A stretch of DNA of 64,000 nt from Bradyrhizobium sp. Arg816 (GCF_029989365.1 NZ_JAPRAQ010000006.1:124001-188000); one strand, 5' to 3'. Positions 33,913 to 42,689 are shown, counted from the first letter of the stretch. The notes: generated from the sequence alone by a model not told the origin. Numbers and translations: made by a program.

Positions 33913-34304
33913 AGTTCACTTCCAGATTTCTTCTGATCGACCAGCATTTTCATGCGGGCGTAAAGGGGTGGTTAATGATTCGATACGGGGATCGCGACTT
34001 TTCTCAATGGTTGCCGATTAGTCGCTACGAGGACCATTTCGGTTCCGGAGGCGTCGGGGCGAGCGTGATGCGGGTCATAAAAGGCTTTATGGGGGCAATC
34101 GAAACCGTACGGCTCCGGTCGAGATGTTTCGTCGCACGCGCGGCTGTAACAGAAAGGTGCTAGGAAATCGGCCCTTCAGAGAAGAAATTCACATTTTACT
34201 TGAAGCGGTTCACTTGACGTTCACTTGGGGTCGCGGAGAGCCTATACTGACCGCGACGGCCGAAGATAAATTCTATAGTAAATTCAATGAGATGAGGTAG
34301 AACC
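33913..34304. other. 392-bp divergent intergenic region
   Basis: AT-richer than its surroundings; carries the peroxiredoxin promoter and a direct repeat at 34208-34227. A 62-codon frame inside has no protein-like features. Confidence 0.6.
34208..34248 (+). promoter_or_regulatory. Peroxiredoxin promoter with a direct repeat
   Basis: TTCACT (34220-34225), 17 bp, TATACT (34243-34248) make a plausible housekeeping promoter about 57 bp before the ATG. GTTCACTTG occurs twice 11 bp apart (34208 and 34219), the second covering the -35, as a regulator bound to one DNA face would need. Confidence 0.5.
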
Positions 34305-34964
34305 ATGACACTTCCGATCGGCACCACCGCGCCCGACTTCGAAGCCGAGACCACCGAAGGGAAGATCAAGTTCCACGACTGGATCGGCAATAGCTGGGCC
34401 CTCCTGTTCTCCCACCCCAAGGACTTCACGCCGGTTTGTACGACCGAACTCGGCGCGCTTGCCAAGCTGAAGCCGGAATTCGACAAGCGCGGCGTCAAGC
34501 TGATGGGCCTTTCGGTCGATCCGGTCGACCGCCATTCCAAATGGTCGGAGGACATCAAGGAGACCCAAGGCGCCGCCCCCAACTACCCGATGATCGGCGA
34601 CACCGACTTCAACGTGTCGAAGCTCTACGAGATGCTGCCGGCTTCGACCTCGGGCGATCCCCTCACCCGCACGCCGGCCGACAACCAGACCGTCCGCAAC
34701 GTCTTCATCATCGGGCCGGACAAGAAGATCAAGCTGGTGCTGGTCTATCCGATGACCACAGGCCGGAACTTTCAGGAGATCCTGCGCGTCATCGACTCGC
34801 TTCAGCTCACCGCCAAGCATCGCGTCGCCACGCCGGCCGACTGGACGCAGGGCGAGGACGTCATCATCGCCGGCTCGGTTTCCAACGACGAGGCGAAGAC
34901 GATCTATCCGCAGGGCTGGAAGGAACCGAAGCCCTACATCCGCATCGTGCCGCAGCCGAAATAA
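34305..34964 (+). CDS. 1-Cys peroxiredoxin (Prx6 type)
   Basis: 219 residues. The peroxidatic cysteine sits in DFTPVCTTELG and is the only cysteine in the protein, so there is no resolving Cys; the long C-terminal domain (about 160-219) is that of Prx6/LsfA proteins. It reduces peroxides in the cytoplasm with an external thiol donor. GAGGTAG precedes the ATG. Monocistronic; transcription ends in a long hairpin repeat. Confidence 0.95.
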   Translation: MTLPIGTTAPDFEAETTEGKIKFHDWIGNSWALLFSHPKDFTPVCTTELGALAKLKPEFDKRGVKLMGLSVDPVDRHSKWSEDIKETQGAAPNYPMIGDTDFNVSKLYEMLPASTSGDPLTRTPADNQTVRNVFIIGPDKKIKLVLVYPMTTGRNFQEILRVIDSLQLTAKHRVATPADWTQGEDVIIAGSVSNDEAKTIYPQGWKEPKPYIRIVPQPK

Positions 34965-34969
34965 GCCAC

Positions 34970-35052
34970 TGTCATCCCGGGATGGTCCGAAGGACCAGAC
35001 CCGGGATCTCGAGATTCCGGGGGCGGTGCTGCGCACCGCCCCCGGAATGACA
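34970..35052. repeat. Palindromic repeat, family C
   Basis: TGTCATCCCGGGATGGTCCG... and ...GGGGGCGGTGCTGCGCACC...CCCGGAATGACA; the outer arms TGTCAT/ATGACA and the inner GGGGGCGGTG/CACCGCCCCC pair. It fills the gap between converging peroxiredoxin and chemoreceptor genes and could end both transcripts. Confidence 0.8.
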
Positions 35053-35059
35053 GCATGAG

Positions 35060-36790
35060 TTAAGCCGCATGCACGCCGTCGAGGAAGCTGTCGACCTCGG
35101 CTTTCAGATGCAGGCTCTCGCCTGACAGCGCCTGGGCAGAGGCGAACATCCGGCTCGAGGTCTCTCCCGTCTCGCTCGCGCCCTTGGCGGCGTGACGGAC
35201 ATTGACCGCGACATCGGCGGTACCGGAGGCGGCCGCGCGAACGCTGGCCGCGATGTTGTGGGTGGCGCTCCTCTGCTGCTCGACCGCGGCCGAGATCGAG
35301 CCCGCGATGCCGCTGATGCGCTCGATGGTCTGGCCGATCGCCTTGATGGCGGTGACCGATTCCTCCGTTGCAAGCTGCATGCTGGCGATCTGGTTCGAGA
35401 TCTCGTCCGTCGCCTTGGCGGTCTGGCCGGCGAGCGTCTTGACCTCCTGGGCCACCACCGCGAAGCCGCGACCGGCGTCCCCGGCGCGCGCGGCCTCGAT
35501 GGTGGCGTTCAGCGCCAGAAGATTGGTCTGCTCGGCGATCGAGGTGATCAGCTTGACGACGTCGCCGATGCGCGCCCCCGCCTCCGAGAGCTGCGCCATG
35601 CGCTGGTCGGTGGCTTCGGCCTGCCGTACCGCCTCGGCGGAGATCTCGTTCGATTCCTGCACCCGGCGGGTGATCTCGGAGATCGACTGGGACAGTTCGT
35701 CGGAGGCCGAGGCCGCCGTGCGCACGTGCTCGGAGGCGTTCTCGGACGCGCCGGCCGACTGCGCCGACAGATCGGCGGTGGAGCGTGCGGTGTCGGTGAG
35801 TTGCCGCGCCACCCGCTCGAACTCACCGGAGGAGCTCAGCACCTTGTCGAGGATGCCGCCGACGCTGCCGCGGAACTGCTCGACGAAGTTGCGCAGCTCC
35901 GCCTTGCGCTGCTCTGCCGCGGCAGCCGTGGCCGCGCTCTGCTCGCTGCGCAGGCGCGCCCGCTCCAGCGAGTTGCTCTTGAATACGGCGACCGTGCGGG
36001 CGATTTCGCCGATCTCGTCGGCGCGATCCTCGCAATCGATCTCGACGTCGCTCTGGCCTTCGGCGAGCGCCGTCAGCGAGCGCGTGACCGAGGTGAGCGG
36101 CCTGGTGATACGGCGGACGACCAGCAAGGTGAGGACCAGGACCAGGAGCGCGGCGATACCGGCCGCAATCGCCATGCTCTCGATGGCCTGGGTCAGCATG
36201 CTCTCGAGCTGCGCCATCGGGATGCCGACATAGAGAATGCCGACGACCTTGCCGGTGGCATCCGCGACCGGGAAATAGGCGGTCATGAAGGTTTTGCCGA
36301 ACAGCGTGGCCGGGCCCTTGTACGCCTCGCCGCGGCGCAGGACGGCCTGCCCGGGATGATCGGCGGCAAGCTGGGTCCCGACAGCGCGGTCGCCGTTCTC
36401 CTTCTTCACGTTGGTCGAGCGGCGGACGAACTGCCCGCTCGCATCATCGAACACGAACAGGGTCGCGTTGCCGCCGACATAGGACACCGCGCGATCGACG
36501 ATGGCGTGATCCCTGAACTCCGGCATTCTGGGAATCTCGGCGCGCGCCACCCCGCCATCCCGCATCGTGATCTTGGCGTCGGGAACGACCTCGGCAAAAG
36601 CCAGCGCCAGCGTGCGCAAATTGACCTCGATGTCGCGCAGCGCACGATCGTTGAAGGCGGAGGTGAGCGACCAGTAGCCGGCGCCGACCACGAGCGCCGT
36701 GTTCACGGCGATCAGCAGCACGGCGCACAGGACGGCCTTGGTACCCAGCTTGAGTTGCGGCAAGAACTTTGCCGTCGCACGGTTGGACAT
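35060..36790 (-). CDS. Methyl-accepting chemotaxis protein with a periplasmic Cache-type sensor
   Basis: 576 residues from ATG 36790. Membrane helices at about 17-40 and 190-212 enclose a single Cache-like sensor (MPEFRDHAIVDRAVSYVGGNATLFVFDD, TAYFPVADATGKVVGILYVG). Then HAMP (about 213-268), a long coiled coil and the signalling hairpin IAEQTNLLALNATIEAARAG. It reports a small periplasmic ligand to the CheA/CheW array. No che genes are adjacent, as for most scattered rhizobial receptors. Confidence 0.93.
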   Translation of the reverse strand: MSNRATAKFLPQLKLGTKAVLCAVLLIAVNTALVVGAGYWSLTSAFNDRALRDIEVNLRTLALAFAEVVPDAKITMRDGGVARAEIPRMPEFRDHAIVDRAVSYVGGNATLFVFDDASGQFVRRSTNVKKENGDRAVGTQLAADHPGQAVLRRGEAYKGPATLFGKTFMTAYFPVADATGKVVGILYVGIPMAQLESMLTQAIESMAIAAGIAALLVLVLTLLVVRRITRPLTSVTRSLTALAEGQSDVEIDCEDRADEIGEIARTVAVFKSNSLERARLRSEQSAATAAAAEQRKAELRNFVEQFRGSVGGILDKVLSSSGEFERVARQLTDTARSTADLSAQSAGASENASEHVRTAASASDELSQSISEITRRVQESNEISAEAVRQAEATDQRMAQLSEAGARIGDVVKLITSIAEQTNLLALNATIEAARAGDAGRGFAVVAQEVKTLAGQTAKATDEISNQIASMQLATEESVTAIKAIGQTIERISGIAGSISAAVEQQRSATHNIAASVRAAASGTADVAVNVRHAAKGASETGETSSRMFASAQALSGESLHLKAEVDSFLDGVHAA

Positions 36791-36905
36791 GAATGGAACC
36801 ACCCCCGGAATTCCTGCATATTCATGCAATCGGCTTACGACCGAATTAACGACGGTTCACACCGCCACACGCGGCATGCTTGCCAAATTGTAAACGAGGC
36901 CTGCC

Positions 36906-38351
36906 CTGACCACGCCAAGCGCGCCGCCTGTCATCGTCTGGTTCCGCGATGACCTCCGCCTGTCCGACCATCCCGCCCTCCATGCTGCCGCGAAGACAGG
37001 TTCGCCGGTGATCTGCCTCTATGTGATGGATGAGATGGCCGGACGGGTGCCGGGCGGCGCGACGCGCTGGTGGCTGGCGCAGTCGCTGCGGGCGCTCGGC
37101 GCCGAGATCGCAACGCGCGGCGGATCGCTGATCCTGCGCAAGGGTCCGGCGGCCAAGGTGATCCCCGAAGTGGCGCGCGAGAGCGGAGCCGCAATGGTCT
37201 ACTGGAACGGGGTCGCGCAGGCGCCACACCAGGCCGTCGAGAAACAGCTCGAAGCGGCGCTGGCAAAGCTCGGCGTGGACTCGCAGAGCTTCCCTGGCGA
37301 CTTGCTGGCGCCACCCTCGGCGATCCGCAACAAGGAGGGCCGCGGCCTTCGCGTGTTCACGCCGTTCTGGCGGCGGGTGCTGTCGCTGGGCGATCCGCCC
37401 AAGCCTCTGCCCGCACCGCGGGAGCTACGCCCCGCCCCGCAGCTTGCCAGCGACGCGCTGGAGAGCTGGACGCTCGAGCCGACAAAGCCCGACTGGGCTG
37501 GCGGCCTGCGCCAGACCTGGACGCCGGGCGAAGCCTCGGCCCGCGTACGCCTCCGCGACTTCCTCCAGCACACCGCGCGCGTCTATGTCGGCGATCGCGA
37601 CCGCCCGGATCGCGAGGGGACTTCAAGCCTGTCGCCTCACTTGAGGTTCGGCGAGCTCAGCCCGCGCCAGGTCTGGCACGCCGCGCGGTTTGCCGCAGCG
37701 GAGAATCCCGCGATCGGGCCCGGCGTCGAAAAGTTCCTGAGCGAGCTCGGCTGGCGCGAATTCTGCCGCCACCTCCTCCACGATCACCCGAGCCTTGCCA
37801 CCGAAAACCTGCAAACGAATTTCGATGGCTTTCCCTGGAAGGGAGACAAGAAAGCGCTCGCCGCTTGGCAGCGCGGACGCACCGGCTATCCCATCGTCGA
37901 CGCCGGCCTGCGCGAGCTCTGGCACACCGGCGTGATGCACAACCGGGTGCGGATGGTGGTGGCGTCCTTCCTGGTCAAGCATCTCCTGATCGACTGGCGC
38001 GACGGCGAGCGCTGGTTCTGGGACACGCTGGTCGATGCGGATGCCGGCAGCAATCCCGCCAACTGGCAATGGGTCGCCGGCTGCGGCGCCGACGCCGCGC
38101 CTTATTTCCGCGTGTTCAATCCAACTCTCCAGGGCGAGAAGTTCGATCCTGATGGAGCCTATGTCCGGCGCTGGGTGCCCGAGCTGAAAGACGTGCCGGC
38201 CAAGCTGATCCACCAGCCCTGGCAGGCATCACCAATCGAGCTTGCGAGCGCGGGCGTCACGCTCGGCAAGACCTATCCGCAGCCGATCATCGATCACGCG
38301 AAGGGGCGCGAGCGCGCGCTCGCCGCCTACGCAAGGATCCGCAAAGGTTGA
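36906..38351 (+). CDS. phr: DNA photolyase/cryptochrome family protein, probably starting at CTG
   Basis: 481 residues if read from CTG 36906. The conserved N-terminal strand VIVWFRDDLRLSDHPAL lies upstream of the first GTG (37008), and the frame has no ATG, GTG or TTG between a TAA at 36891 and that motif. CTG has GAGG six bases before it. N-terminal photolyase domain 1-135, then the FAD-binding domain with LSPHLRFGELSPRQVW, GRTGYPIVDAGLRELW, MHNRVRMVVASFLVKHLL and WDTLVDADAGSNPANWQW. It repairs UV cyclobutane dimers using light. Divergent from the chemoreceptor gene. Confidence 0.9.
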   Translation: MTTPSAPPVIVWFRDDLRLSDHPALHAAAKTGSPVICLYVMDEMAGRVPGGATRWWLAQSLRALGAEIATRGGSLILRKGPAAKVIPEVARESGAAMVYWNGVAQAPHQAVEKQLEAALAKLGVDSQSFPGDLLAPPSAIRNKEGRGLRVFTPFWRRVLSLGDPPKPLPAPRELRPAPQLASDALESWTLEPTKPDWAGGLRQTWTPGEASARVRLRDFLQHTARVYVGDRDRPDREGTSSLSPHLRFGELSPRQVWHAARFAAAENPAIGPGVEKFLSELGWREFCRHLLHDHPSLATENLQTNFDGFPWKGDKKALAAWQRGRTGYPIVDAGLRELWHTGVMHNRVRMVVASFLVKHLLIDWRDGERWFWDTLVDADAGSNPANWQWVAGCGADAAPYFRVFNPTLQGEKFDPDGAYVRRWVPELKDVPAKLIHQPWQASPIELASAGVTLGKTYPQPIIDHAKGRERALAAYARIRKG

Positions 38352-38359
38352 GCGTTGCT

Positions 38360-38387
38360 TTGACACAATTATGAAACCCGCTATCGT
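38360..38387 (+). promoter_or_regulatory. Promoter of the lysine-rich protein gene
   Basis: TTGACA (38360-38365), 16 bp, TATCGT (38382-38387), 28 bp before the ATG at 38416. The perfect -35 is notable in this GC-rich DNA. Confidence 0.5.
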
Positions 38388-38415
38388 CATCGCTCCATAA
38401 ACCGTGGGGGACGAT

Positions 38416-38715
38416 ATGGACGACGAGAAGCCGATCACCGAACAGGCGCTGGACACGATCACCACCGCCGTGGAAGCGACCCAGGACGCCGCTGTCACCG
38501 CCGTCAAGCAGGTCAGGAAAGCCGCCAAGAAGGTCGCGAAGAAAGTAGCGCCGAAGAAGGCTTCCAAGAAGAAAGCGACCAAGAAGGCATCCAAGAAATC
38601 TGCGAAGAAGGCTGCAAAGAAGTCGTCGAAGAAAGCGGCCAAGAAGACTGCAAAGAAGGCCACCAAGAAGTCTGCGAAGAAGGCTGCCAAGTCGAAAAAG
38701 AAGGCCAAGCGCTGA
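38416..38715 (+). CDS. Lysine-rich histone H1-like DNA-binding protein
   Basis: 99 residues from ATG 38416 (a GTG four codons earlier is possible). Residues 1-32 are acidic then neutral (DDEKPITEQALDTITTAVEA); 33-99 are almost only Lys, Ala and Ser in KKAxKK repeats (KKSAKKAAKKSSKKAAKK), the composition of bacterial histone H1-like tails. It should coat DNA or RNA. Codons AAG/GCC alternate, giving a low-complexity DNA tract. It follows photolyase by 64 bp but has its own promoter. Confidence 0.85.
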   Translation: MDDEKPITEQALDTITTAVEATQDAAVTAVKQVRKAAKKVAKKVAPKKASKKKATKKASKKSAKKAAKKSSKKAAKKTAKKATKKSAKKAAKSKKKAKR

Positions 38716-38766
38716 TCGCAGCGCTCGAGCAGGTCTCCGGGGGCGGGCGCGCCCGGAGACTCACCC

Positions 38767-39513
38767 CTACCCTCGCCGCTTGGCTGCGCGCCGGCCCGGG
38801 TGATGCTCGCCTTGCGGATCACGAAATTCGCTGCGATGGCCGCGCCGGTCCTCCTTGGCGAAGCGCTTCCGCTTCTCGGTTGAGCCGAACTGCTTGATCA
38901 CCTTCCGGCCGTTGACCTTCTTGATGACATAGCCGCCTTCCGTCATCGAGAACGGCGCGTTGAGAGACCCCATATGGTCGAATTTGGTGCCGCGGGGATG
39001 CTCGAACGGTTCGAACCAGGACGGATAGACGAAGTTCGACATCGGAAAGCCGTTGACGAGAAAAGACTCCTCTTCCACGGCGTCGCAGACCTCGTAGGCA
39101 TATTGGGTGTGCCGGGTCTTGTCGGCCCACAGATTGGCCATGGGATCGAGCACCATCTCGAACAGTTCGTGCGAGGCCGCCAGGCTGACCGGATCGTCCT
39201 CGCCGAGTGCCTTCAGAAAGATCTTTGAGATCGGCTGGCCGCGGTGCGTCAGCTCGTGTCGCCCGAGGAAGTTCTTGTGGGTGGCGTCGTCAAAATAGAG
39301 CAGCTGCCAGTCCGTCGGCTTCGGCTTGCGGGTGACGTCGAGGTCGATGGGATAGCCCCAGACCGGCAGGAAATGCTCGTCGTAGCATTTCTGGAGCGCC
39401 GCTGTGAGCCTCCCCATCATCCGCTCGCTCATCATCTCCTCGGCGTAATTGATGCAGGCAATCCGGACCGGCCTCAAGGACCTGCCGAGCAGCGCGCGTC
39501 TCGCTTTCTTCAT
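38767..39513 (-). CDS. Putative metal-binding protein with a HExxE motif
   Basis: 248 residues from ATG 39513 (AAGGTGAT upstream). Central motif ASHELFEMVLDP is a HExxE type, followed at some distance by YEVCDAVEEE, a pattern I associate with uncharacterised metalloprotease-like proteins, and aromatic-rich SNFVYPSWFEPFEHPRG. The C-terminus is basic (KKVNGRKVIKQFGSTEKRKRFAKEDRRGHRSEF). No signal peptide. The second His of HExxH is absent, so peptidase activity is a guess. Confidence 0.7.
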   Translation of the reverse strand: MKKARRALLGRSLRPVRIACINYAEEMMSERMMGRLTAALQKCYDEHFLPVWGYPIDLDVTRKPKPTDWQLLYFDDATHKNFLGRHELTHRGQPISKIFLKALGEDDPVSLAASHELFEMVLDPMANLWADKTRHTQYAYEVCDAVEEESFLVNGFPMSNFVYPSWFEPFEHPRGTKFDHMGSLNAPFSMTEGGYVIKKVNGRKVIKQFGSTEKRKRFAKEDRRGHRSEFRDPQGEHHPGRRAAKRRG

Positions 39514-39610
39514 GGAAATCACCTTGCCAAAGGGAAGCTGAAATCAGTCCAGCCTAGCACGCGCGCGCGCCGCACGTCAGGGATGTATTCCGACGTACTG
39601 GCCTGCGTGC

Positions 39611-40483
39611 CTAGAAACGCCGGTTGACCACGAACACTGCCGCCGCGCACATCGCCATGCCGGCAATCGCCAGCGCATCGAGCTTCTCCCCGAACAGCAG
39701 ATAGGCCATCAGCGCCGTGACGGCGGGCACCAGGTAGAACAGGCTCGCAACCGAGGTCGCCGCAGCGTGGCGGATCAGCCAGTACAACAGCCCGATCGAT
39801 CCGATCGAGAGCGCCACGGCGAGCCAGGCAAGCGCGAGCACGAACTCCTGCGTCCAGTGCACCACGCGGTCCTCGAACAAGAAGGCGCCGACCGTGAAGA
39901 AGACGGTGACGGCGATATATTGCACGAGGTTGCCGGCGCGCCAGTCGATGTGGTTGCAGTAGCGGCGCTGATAGAGCGTGCCGAGCGTGATGCTGATCAG
40001 CGATACCACCGAGGCGAGCCAGCCGAGCCCGGCCTCGCCGGTCATCGGGCGTCCGTGCAGGATCAGCACCACGCCGCCGAGGCCAAGCACGAGCCCCGCC
40101 CATTGCACCGGCGTCACGCGTTCGCCGAGCCAGCGGTTGGCGATGGTCGAGGTCAGGATCGGCTGAAGGCCCGGAATCAATGCCGAGAGTCCGGCCGGGA
40201 TCGAATGCGCAATCGCAATCGCGGTGCCGCCGAGATAGAAGCCGTGGACGAGAATGCCGGCAACGGCGCTATGCGCGACGTCGACACGGTCCGGCCATTT
40301 CGGTCGCGCAACGCCTGCGATGATCGCCATCAGGCCAACCACGATCGCCATGCGAATGGCGAGATAGGTCAAGGGATCGGCGTTGTTGATGATGTATTTG
40401 GTGCCGATGAATCCGGTGCTCCAGAGCACGACGAACAGGATCGGCGCGGCGCGAGCGGTCAGGGCTTCTTGATTATGGTTCAT
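39611..40483 (-). CDS. DMT-superfamily (EamA) transporter
   Basis: 290 residues from ATG 40483, with GAGGGCGG upstream. Ten membrane helices in two EamA repeats: 12-145 (FVVLWSTGFIGTKYIIN) and 150-288 (ITLGTLYQRRYC, FYLVPAVTALMAYLLFGEKL). Ends VFVVNRRF with a basic inside end. Exporter of a small metabolite, unknown which. Stands alone. Confidence 0.88.
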   Translation of the reverse strand: MNHNQEALTARAAPILFVVLWSTGFIGTKYIINNADPLTYLAIRMAIVVGLMAIIAGVARPKWPDRVDVAHSAVAGILVHGFYLGGTAIAIAHSIPAGLSALIPGLQPILTSTIANRWLGERVTPVQWAGLVLGLGGVVLILHGRPMTGEAGLGWLASVVSLISITLGTLYQRRYCNHIDWRAGNLVQYIAVTVFFTVGAFLFEDRVVHWTQEFVLALAWLAVALSIGSIGLLYWLIRHAAATSVASLFYLVPAVTALMAYLLFGEKLDALAIAGMAMCAAAVFVVNRRF

Positions 40484-40581
40484 TGCCGCCCTCATTGCCC
40501 GACCGGGACCTATGCGGCAATGCGAATTTCCAAACGAGCGATGCTGCGCTGCGACGGACCGCGGGCGCGCAGCTCAGCCGC

Positions 40582-41028
40582 TCACCATTCTTCCGGACAG
40601 GGGTCGATGATCTTCCAGAGCTCGACACCGTTCTTGATCTTCTTCATGTCGGTGGTGAGCCCGCCATTGCGGCGGATCCAGTCCTTCACCGTGTTGGGGT
40701 AATAGGACATCAGGTCGGACGTCCCCTCCGCGCTGGTGACCTTGATGCCGAAGGTGAAGGCCTTGTCGTAATAGGCCTGGTGGAAGCCGAGGCTGGCGCG
40801 CGGCGTCACGCAGATCTTGTTCATCGGCACCATGCCGAGCACCAGAGTGCAGGCCGAGTTGCAGATGCCGTCGATGATGACGCGCTCACCCTTCTCACGG
40901 ACGCGCTTGTACTTGGCCTTGTACTCCTCGACGTAGCCGCCGTGGTCACGGGTGATGTGCAGCTCGGCGCGCGCCGGCGTGGCGGCGGCGACGGAGAGCA
41001 ACAGCAGGCTCAAAAGCGTGATGCGCAT
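40582..41028 (-). CDS. Exported protein resembling ClpP-fold serine proteases
   Basis: 148 residues from ATG 41028; TTG 41043 is an alternative. Leader MRITLLSLLLLSVAAATPARA. The core VIIDGICNSACTLVLGMV and VTPRASLGFHQAYYD look like the Ser (in SACT) and His segments of a small ClpP/crotonase-type fold. The aspartate of a triad was not identified. ELHITRDHGGYVEEYKAKY at the start matches what I recall of rhizobial hypotheticals. Four cysteines (ICNSACT, KICVT, DPCPEEW) may pair in the periplasm. Function unknown. Confidence 0.72.
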   Translation of the reverse strand: MRITLLSLLLLSVAAATPARAELHITRDHGGYVEEYKAKYKRVREKGERVIIDGICNSACTLVLGMVPMNKICVTPRASLGFHQAYYDKAFTFGIKVTSAEGTSDLMSYYPNTVKDWIRRNGGLTTDMKKIKNGVELWKIIDPCPEEW

Positions 41029-41319
41029 GGTGCGTGACGGCAAAAGCCTTCAGGAATGAACCGGCCTCGAAGGACCCCCAAAGGGCCGGCGACGGGATTC
41101 TTGAGCGAATTCTCTTTGGCCATACTTGTGTGGGGAATTCGTTAAGCATCCCGAAAAGGCCAAAAATGGGCAGCCTTCGCCCCTGCTTCCGACAATTCTG
41201 TCACACCCACCCGGGAATCGGCGGGATTGGCCCCGATTTCCAGGCGCCGGATGGGTGCCCCGGCGGCCCGAAATGGCTATAAACACCTGACCTATTCGCG
41301 CCGGTTCCGGAGAATCGAG

Positions 41320-41583
41320 ATGAGCACGTTGAAGCTTGTAGCCGCGGTTGCTGCCCTGTCGGCCGCAATCCTCGCCCCCAGCCTTGCGGAGGCGCGGGGA
41401 CACCACCGGTACCACCGCCACTACACCAACCCGCTGCCCTACCCGATCAGCTATCTGCACAATTACGGGCCCGGCATCACCCCCGGCACGTTCGCCTTGT
41501 ACGACGGCCCGTCGACCAACCACTGCTACCAGAGCTCGGCCGCCTATGTCGGCCAGGACGGCCGTCGGCACCCCTGCTTCTGA
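41320..41583 (+). CDS. Small exported His/Tyr-rich protein
   Basis: 87 residues from ATG 41320; GGAG seven bases before supports this start over an upstream frame. Leader MSTLKLVAAVAALSAAILAPSLAEA, then a His-rich opening (RGHHRYHRHYTNP), Pro/Tyr-rich middle and two Cys (NHCYQSS, HPCF). The His cluster could bind a metal. Convergent with the host-attachment gene. Function unknown. Confidence 0.72.
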   Translation: MSTLKLVAAVAALSAAILAPSLAEARGHHRYHRHYTNPLPYPISYLHNYGPGITPGTFALYDGPSTNHCYQSSAAYVGQDGRRHPCF

Positions 41584-41613
41584 GGGGCGCTGGCGCATCC
41601 TCTGCGGGTGCCG

Positions 41614-42075
41614 CTATTTGGCGGCGCCCGACAGCAGCAATTGCTTCTCGATCTCGTAGACCGGCAGCTTGACGAGGTCCTTGCCGACCTCGCCCTGAAG
41701 CGCCTTGCGCACGACGTCCGAATAATCGGCGCGGATCATGCCGAGCGCGCGTGGTGAGGCCACCATGGTCAGGGCCGAGGTCTCGCCAGCGCTGACGGCG
41801 GCATCGAGCCGGCCGGCCAGGCTCCGCAGGAAGGCGCGCTCGGCCTCATCGTGCCAATCAGTCTGCTCGACTGAGCTGCGTGCGCCGCCGACGGCGGCGT
41901 TCAGCCGGCCCGGCGCATCGGTCCCTTGCGCACCGGTCGAGGGATTGGGCTGCTCGTGCACCTCCCGGGTGTGGAGGTTCGGAAACATCTCGTCGCCGAG
42001 GTTTTCCAGAATGAGCGCCTTGCGCCCGTCGCACACGACCAGCCAGTCACCCTTGTCTATTCTCATCTTGTCCAT
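41614..42075 (-). CDS. Host-attachment family protein
   Basis: 153 residues, ATG 42075 with GGAG seven bases upstream. Matches the Agrobacterium host-attachment family: KGDWLVVCDGRKALILENLGD at the start, REVHEQPNPSTGAQGTD (the conserved loop), DWHDEAERAFLRSLAGRLD, and VASPRALGMIRADYSDVVRKAL near the end. It is a cytoplasmic RNase-H-like or eRF1-like fold as far as I recall; the name comes from a plant-attachment phenotype and its true activity is not settled. Confidence 0.87.
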   Translation of the reverse strand: MDKMRIDKGDWLVVCDGRKALILENLGDEMFPNLHTREVHEQPNPSTGAQGTDAPGRLNAAVGGARSSVEQTDWHDEAERAFLRSLAGRLDAAVSAGETSALTMVASPRALGMIRADYSDVVRKALQGEVGKDLVKLPVYEIEKQLLLSGAAK

Positions 42076-42384
42076 TGCACAGCTCCAAGCGATCTCGCGA
42101 GCCTGCTCTTCGAATTCCTCGAAGCGCTGGCTACGGCAAGACTAGGGACGAAGCCGTCCCGGCGAATTGCGCAGGATCAAGGATAAACGCGATGTCCTGC
42201 CATGCAGCGCCAGTGCAAGCGCAGTATTGGTCACGCGCGCGACGTGGGATAGTCTGGCGAAGCGAAAGGTCAGGCCTGCGGCGAGCTTGCTGAAGATTTG
42301 TTCATCAGCATTACATTTCGGTTCCGCCACAATTTGATCAGAACGACTTCGATATCCTGTATTGCGTAAGCAGAGGAATACATC
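42076..42384. other. 309-bp divergent intergenic region
   Basis: It carries the promoters of two divergent genes. No repeat or RNA gene recognised. Confidence 0.5.
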
Positions 42385-42663
42385 ATGAATCTCAAGACTG
42401 GCCTCGTCGCGGCATCCCTGTTCGGTGCCATGATGGCATCGCCGGCGGCGTCCGCCATGCCCATCGCGCCCGCACCTGCGACGCCGCAGGTCTCCGACGT
42501 CGAGCAGGTCCGCATGGTCTGCGACGCCTGGGGACGCTGTTTCTGGCGCCCGAACTATGATGGGTATTACGGCCCGCGGCCGTATTACGGGCCCCGATAT
42601 TATGGGTATGGGCCACGCGCCTATGGGCCTCGCTATTACGGACCACGCTATCGCCGCTGGTGA
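42385..42663 (+). CDS. Small exported Tyr/Gly/Arg-rich protein
   Basis: 92 residues, ATG after AGAGGA. Leader MNLKTGLVAASLFGAMMASPAASA. Middle VEQVRMVCDAWGRCFWRPNYDG has a Cys pair six apart (CDAWGRC), and the end is a repeat of YYGPR-type units (PYYGPRYYGYGPRAYGPRYYG). Such proteins are common in Bradyrhizobium; probably cell-envelope. A strong hairpin terminator follows within 10 bp. Confidence 0.75.
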   Translation: MNLKTGLVAASLFGAMMASPAASAMPIAPAPATPQVSDVEQVRMVCDAWGRCFWRPNYDGYYGPRPYYGPRYYGYGPRAYGPRYYGPRYRRW

Positions 42664-42669
42664 TTTCTG

Positions 42670-42689
42670 AAGGGGCCCTCGGGCCCCTT
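42670..42689 (+). terminator. Hairpin terminator
   Basis: AAGGGGCCC-TC-GGGCCCCTT, then CGCTTTT; directly after the Tyr/Gly-rich protein gene. Confidence 0.85.

Noticed and set aside
33975..34163. A 62-codon gene in the peroxiredoxin upstream region
   Set aside because: No Shine-Dalgarno and no protein-like features.
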